In this document: in pieces, positions 7,802-10,122 of the stretch
How positions within the stretch are numbered: position 1 is the stretch's first letter
How the letters are laid out: every line of letters starts with the position of its first letter
From: Colimorpha sp034178965
GTDB lineage: Bacteria; Bacteroidota; Bacteroidia; Bacteroidales; P3
DNA: 10,122 nt
Assembly (NCBI GenBank): GCA_034178965.1
Contig: JAXFQM010000121.1
Span: 1-10,122 of the forward strand
Direction: 5' to 3'
Translations under genes and position numbers: made by a program
Notes under the pieces: model-generated
Databases searched by the model: none
What the model was told of the DNA's origin: nothing
The model's input: only the letters and a program-made list of their open reading frames with translations

Positions 7802-8130
7802 GTTAGTTTGGTGTTAACGGTGTTGCAGTATATTTCGTTTCGCGCTCGAACCTTGTATATTTCATTTAGGTTACTGCAATAGCATCTTTGTTTACAACGT
7901 ATAATTATGGATGCAAAGATACGACAAATTTCTTGAATAGGAAAAAAATCAATCTTTTTCTTGCACATGTGTTAAGTCGTAGTTTGTCAAGAAATCACAG
8001 AAACCTTGTCCTGTGTCTGATAGACAGACATTTGATGGATATTTTTGCGATAAAGTCATGGAGGGATATGCCCCACTTTTCAAAAATAAGATTGCCCGGC
8101 AACGCAGGGTCTCTGACGATAGCAAGCATT
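7802..8130. other. rhaD leader and adjoining non-coding DNA
   Basis: The first 105 bp or so are the untranslated leader of rhaD. From about 7925 to 8130 the DNA is AT-rich and I recognise nothing in it. Plus-strand open frames of 112 and 74 codons cross this stretch and continue into the degenerate rhaD-leader copy. They have no recognisable family, no ribosome binding site, and end in a segment better explained as a copy of the rhaD antisense strand. Confidence 0.5.
7914..7921 (-). promoter_or_regulatory. Candidate Bacteroidota-type promoter -7 box for rhaD
   Basis: Read on the minus strand the sequence is TATCTTTG, a perfect TAnnTTTG -7 element of the Bacteroidota primary sigma factor, followed by CA as often seen. 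With a 19-bp spacer the -33 position reads TTTC, one mismatch from TTTG, within a T-rich tract at about 7941-7948. Transcription would start near 7907, giving an untranslated leader of about 105 nt before rhaD. The call rests on motif match and position. Confidence 0.6.
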
Positions 8131-8180
8131 ATTTGGCCAAACGATGCATCAATGCCTTGTCACTGTTTGTGTTGGTATCC

Positions 8181-8320
8181 TCCCTCGCCGCCAACGCGGC
8201 AATATTTTCCTATACTCTTGTATTAGCATCGTGCTAATGGTGTAGCGGTTAAGCTTCGCTTCATACTTGAGTCTTGTCATGCCAATTGGTAACATTAGAT
8301 TTGCCCTTGTCTACCACTCG
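8181..8320 (-). pseudogene. Degenerate second copy of the rhaD leader and first codons
   Basis: Aligned by hand, 8181-8250 matches 7761-7830 without gaps, and a single 1-nt shift extends this to about 8278 versus 7858. Identity is about 65% over 100 positions, with CCCTCGCCGCCAACGC shared exactly (8182-8197 and 7762-7777). Weaker similarity (about 17 of 32) continues to about 8320. The copy has the same orientation as rhaD. The rhaD start codon (7799-7801) corresponds to ACA on the minus strand at 8219-8221, so the start is lost, and the similarity stops after about 14 codons. The perfect -7 box of rhaD has no clear counterpart. It is therefore a fragment of an old duplication or a remnant of a second rhaD-like gene, unless the shared part is a conserved regulatory leader. 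Confidence 0.6.
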
Positions 8321-8329
8321 TGACACAAT

Positions 8330-8610
8330 ATTTGAGAGTAGGTTATTGTGGCATTGGACGGGAACATGGCTTGAAATGGCTGCGCTGCTTTGAATAGAGT
8401 GCCCGCCACCCAAGTGATGCTGTTGCGGCTCGTGAGGAATCTGTCCATGGTCCACATTTCCACGTCAAGGAAAACATGGCAGACGAGGACTGGATGGGCA
8501 TTGTTGTTGGCAAAGGCGAAAAGGGCGGCGGTTGTGATGTCGGATGGCAAACTGCTGGCCATCGGCATATTTAAGCTGGAGTGGTCTTAAAGACGCATGC
8601 CATGGGGCGT
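8330..8610. other. Anonymous GC-richer segment, possible gene remnant
   Basis: This stretch is visibly GC-richer than the DNA on either side and has overlapping open frames on both strands (66 codons on plus at 8390-8590; 85 codons on minus at 8311-8568). I recognise no family in any frame and see no convincing ribosome binding site or promoter. One plus-strand frame reads on in both directions through a single stop near 8370, which could fit a decayed gene but is also possible by chance. Confidence 0.3.
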
Positions 8611-8644
8611 TTACACAACGATGAATATTGGAGTGTATTAGCGG

Positions 8645-8737
8645 TAACTACCCATCAACTACCCATAAAGTACCCATAAAATACCGATAAATTATGGGTA
8701 GATAATGGGTACTTTATGGGTAGTTGATGGGTAGTTA
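8645..8737. repeat. 93-bp near-palindrome made of eight 11-bp units (four in each orientation)
   Basis: The arms 8645-8677 and 8705-8737 are perfect 33-base inverted repeats, and the inner part (8682-8700) pairs again with one mismatch around the centre at 8691. Overall only four opposing positions fail to pair. The left half is four 11-bp direct units starting at 8646, 8657, 8668 and 8679 with core TACCCAT (the fourth is TACCGAT). The right half is four 11-bp units ending at 8700, 8711, 8722 and 8733 with core ATGGGTA. It lies in non-coding DNA between the rhaD-leader remnant and the UDP-glucose dehydrogenase gene. It could form a long hairpin or cruciform, or serve as a multi-site protein-binding array with sites near one helical turn apart. 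No transposase or origin gene is next to it. Confidence 0.95.
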
Positions 8738-8745
8738 GTAAGTAA

Positions 8746-9256
8746 TAAGTCCAGTGTCGCCGCTGGCATGGTTTGCCAATTTGAGTTGCCGCAAACAAGC
8801 CCTGCTGCTGGTTGCGGTTCGCTCCAAACAGGAGACCGCATTGGGGGAGGGGGCTGAATATTGGTTTTCGTATTGCAGCACAACTTGTACCGAAACGCGT
8901 CATTTGCCTCCACTACGCTTGGACACAGCACAGCACCCTGATGCAGGCAGGATATGCAAGTGACGCTAACGTTTCATTCGCATTCGGCTGTTCTCCGCTC
9001 TGGTGCTAAAAACAGCCTTTTTGTCAAACCGTTAATTGTACTACAACATAAGGTGGGTTCTCTCAATCCCACGGATGTGGCTAAAGACTAACATTTTGAA
9101 ATCAACACTATTTTCGGCGCATTGGGCAACATTTCGGCATCATGCTCATTTTTCTTCAGTCACATAGCGGGCTACACTTCTTCGTTCAAAAGAGCCATCT
9201 GTTAGAAATTTCATCCCGAATTGCACGAAAACAATTGATGACCCCATTTTAATAAC
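8746..9256. other. Gene-free stretch downstream of the UDP-glucose dehydrogenase gene
   Basis: About 510 bp with no recognisable gene. The part from about 8746 to 9010 is GC-richer and contains overlapping plus-strand open frames of 65-69 codons (8754-8963, 8812-9009) and minus-strand ones that run into the palindromic array. None has a recognisable family. From 9010 to 9256 the DNA is AT-rich, with a short GTGGG/CCCAC hairpin (9053-9057 and 9068-9072) that is too weak and too far from the gene end to call a terminator. Confidence 0.5.
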
Positions 9257-10122
9257 TTAATCCCGTCTGAAAATGTCGCGCGTATAGACCTTGTCATTCA
9301 CGTCATCGAGACTGGCGTCATAGCGGTTGGCTATTATAGCTTGGCATTGCGTCTTGAACGCGGCGAGGTCGTTGACCACGCGGCTTCCGAAGAACGTCGT
9401 TCCGTCCTCGAGGGTGGGTTCAAAGATGACTACTTCCGCGCCTTTTGCCTTTATGCGTTTCATTACACCTTGTATGCTGCTTTGACGGAAGTTGTCCGAA
9501 TTGGATTTCATGGTGAGGCGATACACGCCAATGACACACTTTCTTTCTTTTGCGGGATTATATCTTTCTTGGCTGTAGTAGTCGTAGTAACCTGCCTTCT
9601 TCAAAACTTGGTTGGCAATGAAGTCCTTACGCGTCTTATTGCTGTCTACAATGGCTCGAATGAGTTCCTCTGGAACGTCTGCATAGTTGGCCAGCAACTG
9701 CTTGGTGTCCTTTGGCAAACAATAGCCACCGTAGCCAAAGGAAGGGTTGTTGTAGTGCGTGCCAATGCGGGGGTCCAAACACACCCCTTCGATGATTTGC
9801 TGCGTGTCGAGTCCCTTCATCTCGGCATAGGTGTCCAACTCGTTGAAGTAACTCACGCGAAGGGCGAGGTAGGTGTTGGCGAAAAGTTTTACAGCTTCGG
9901 CCTCGGTGCTGCCCATGAGCAGAACGGGCACATCTTGTTTCACGGCTCCCTCTTGCACGATACGTGCATATTCCCGCGCCTGTTCCTCCAAGTGCTTGTT
10001 GCCCTGTTCGAAACCAACGATGATGCGGGATGGATACAAATTGTCGTACAACGCCTTGCTCTCCCGAAGAAACTCTGGTGCGAAAATAATGTTCTTGTTG
10101 CCTGTCTTCTCCCGTATTCCCT
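9257..10122 (-). CDS. ugd: UDP-glucose 6-dehydrogenase, C-terminal part (start beyond the window)
   Basis: The frame is open to the right edge, so about 287 residues of the C-terminal part are present. The visible sequence begins within the NAD-binding domain (IIFAPEFLRESKALYDNLYPSR). It continues through the central helical segment STEAEAVKLFANTYLALRVS with its conserved Lys, and the active-site motif GYGGYCLPKDTKQL (catalytic Cys codon at 9719-9721). It ends with the UDP-binding C-terminal domain (VIGVYRLTMKSNSDNFRQSS). The enzyme oxidises UDP-glucose to UDP-glucuronate with two NAD+, in the cytoplasm, supplying uronic acids for capsule, exopolysaccharide or LPS sugars. The SDNFRQSSIQGVMKRIKAKG segment fits the short bacterial form (E. 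coli Ugd is about 388 residues), implying roughly 100 residues missing to the right. The in-frame TTG at 10051 is internal, not the start. UDP-N-acetyl-mannosamine dehydrogenase is a less likely alternative. Confidence 0.93.
   Translation of the reverse strand, partial: GIREKTGNKNIIFAPEFLRESKALYDNLYPSRIIVGFEQGNKHLEEQAREYARIVQEGAVKQDVPVLLMGSTEAEAVKLFANTYLALRVSYFNELDTYAEMKGLDTQQIIEGVCLDPRIGTHYNNPSFGYGGYCLPKDTKQLLANYADVPEELIRAIVDSNKTRKDFIANQVLKKAGYYDYYSQERYNPAKERKCVIGVYRLTMKSNSDNFRQSSIQGVMKRIKAKGAEVVIFEPTLEDGTTFFGSRVVNDLAAFKTQCQAIIANRYDASLDDVNDKVYTRDIFRRD

Noticed and set aside
8040..8047. A plus-strand TATTTTTG matching the TAnnTTTG -7 box
   Set aside because: No TTTG-like -33 element lies at the right distance and there is no recognisable gene downstream on that strand.
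7888..8237. Plus-strand open frames of 112 and 74 codons upstream of the rhaD-leader copy
   Set aside because: There is no ribosome binding site or recognisable domain. Their C-terminal parts mirror the antisense translation of the rhaD 5' end, which explains the sequence better.
8238..8255. A tRNA-like string (GGTGTAGCGGTTAAGC) suggesting a tRNA 5' half
   Set aside because: No matching anticodon arm, T-loop or acceptor stem follows, and the string aligns with the rhaD leader instead.
8645..8737. CRISPR array interpretation of the phased repeats
   Set aside because: Units are 11 bp with no spacers, half are inverted, and there is no cas gene nearby.
8812..9009. Plus-strand 65-codon frame with a GFRIA string, reminiscent of the C-terminus of formylglycine-generating-enzyme proteins
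   Set aside because: Only one short string matches. The surrounding conserved residues are missing and there is no upstream domain, so this is most likely coincidence.

Overview
The window looks like a Bacteroidota chromosome, most likely Prevotella-like. This is inferred from gene content, moderate GC, mostly absent Shine-Dalgarno sequences, a rluB-type pseudouridine synthase with a long charged N-terminal extension, and a TAnnTTTG-type -7 box upstream of rhaD. The genus is a guess; the phylum is fairly secure.

Left part (1-4982, all + strand): a large-subunit-type pseudouridine synthase with a tandemly repeated disordered N-terminus. A 104-bp gap with a hairpin follows, then three tightly packed genes: a secreted alpha/beta hydrolase, a peptidase-U32/Fe-S family protein that overlaps the hydrolase by 11 nt, and a one-piece ThrE-type threonine/serine exporter 20 nt further on, with a clear AGGAGG ribosome binding site. 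The last three are probably co-transcribed, although their functions do not form an obvious pathway.

Middle (5025-7801, all - strand): a ComM/YifB-type AAA+ ATPase converging on the exporter, a gene-free spacer of about 450 bp, and a rhamnulose-1-phosphate aldolase (rhaD). RhaD carries the expected Glu/His/His/His metal site and has a candidate Bacteroidota promoter about 110 nt upstream. No other rhamnose gene is visible.

Right part: 7802-9256 is about 1.45 kb with no recognisable gene, and it is the most unusual stretch here. It holds a degenerate second copy of the rhaD leader plus first codons (about 8181-8320, ungapped for about 70 bp, roughly 65% identical by hand). It also holds an anonymous GC-richer segment, a striking 93-bp near-palindrome built of eight 11-bp units (four in each orientation, with 33-bp perfect arms), and another anonymous GC-richer segment. 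The window ends in the 3' two-thirds or so of a UDP-glucose 6-dehydrogenase gene (- strand), whose start lies beyond the right edge.

Most of the window is ordinary housekeeping DNA. I found no CRISPR array, rRNA, tRNA, transposase or recognisable defence system. The best candidates for something undescribed are the 11-bp palindromic array and the duplicated rhaD leader.
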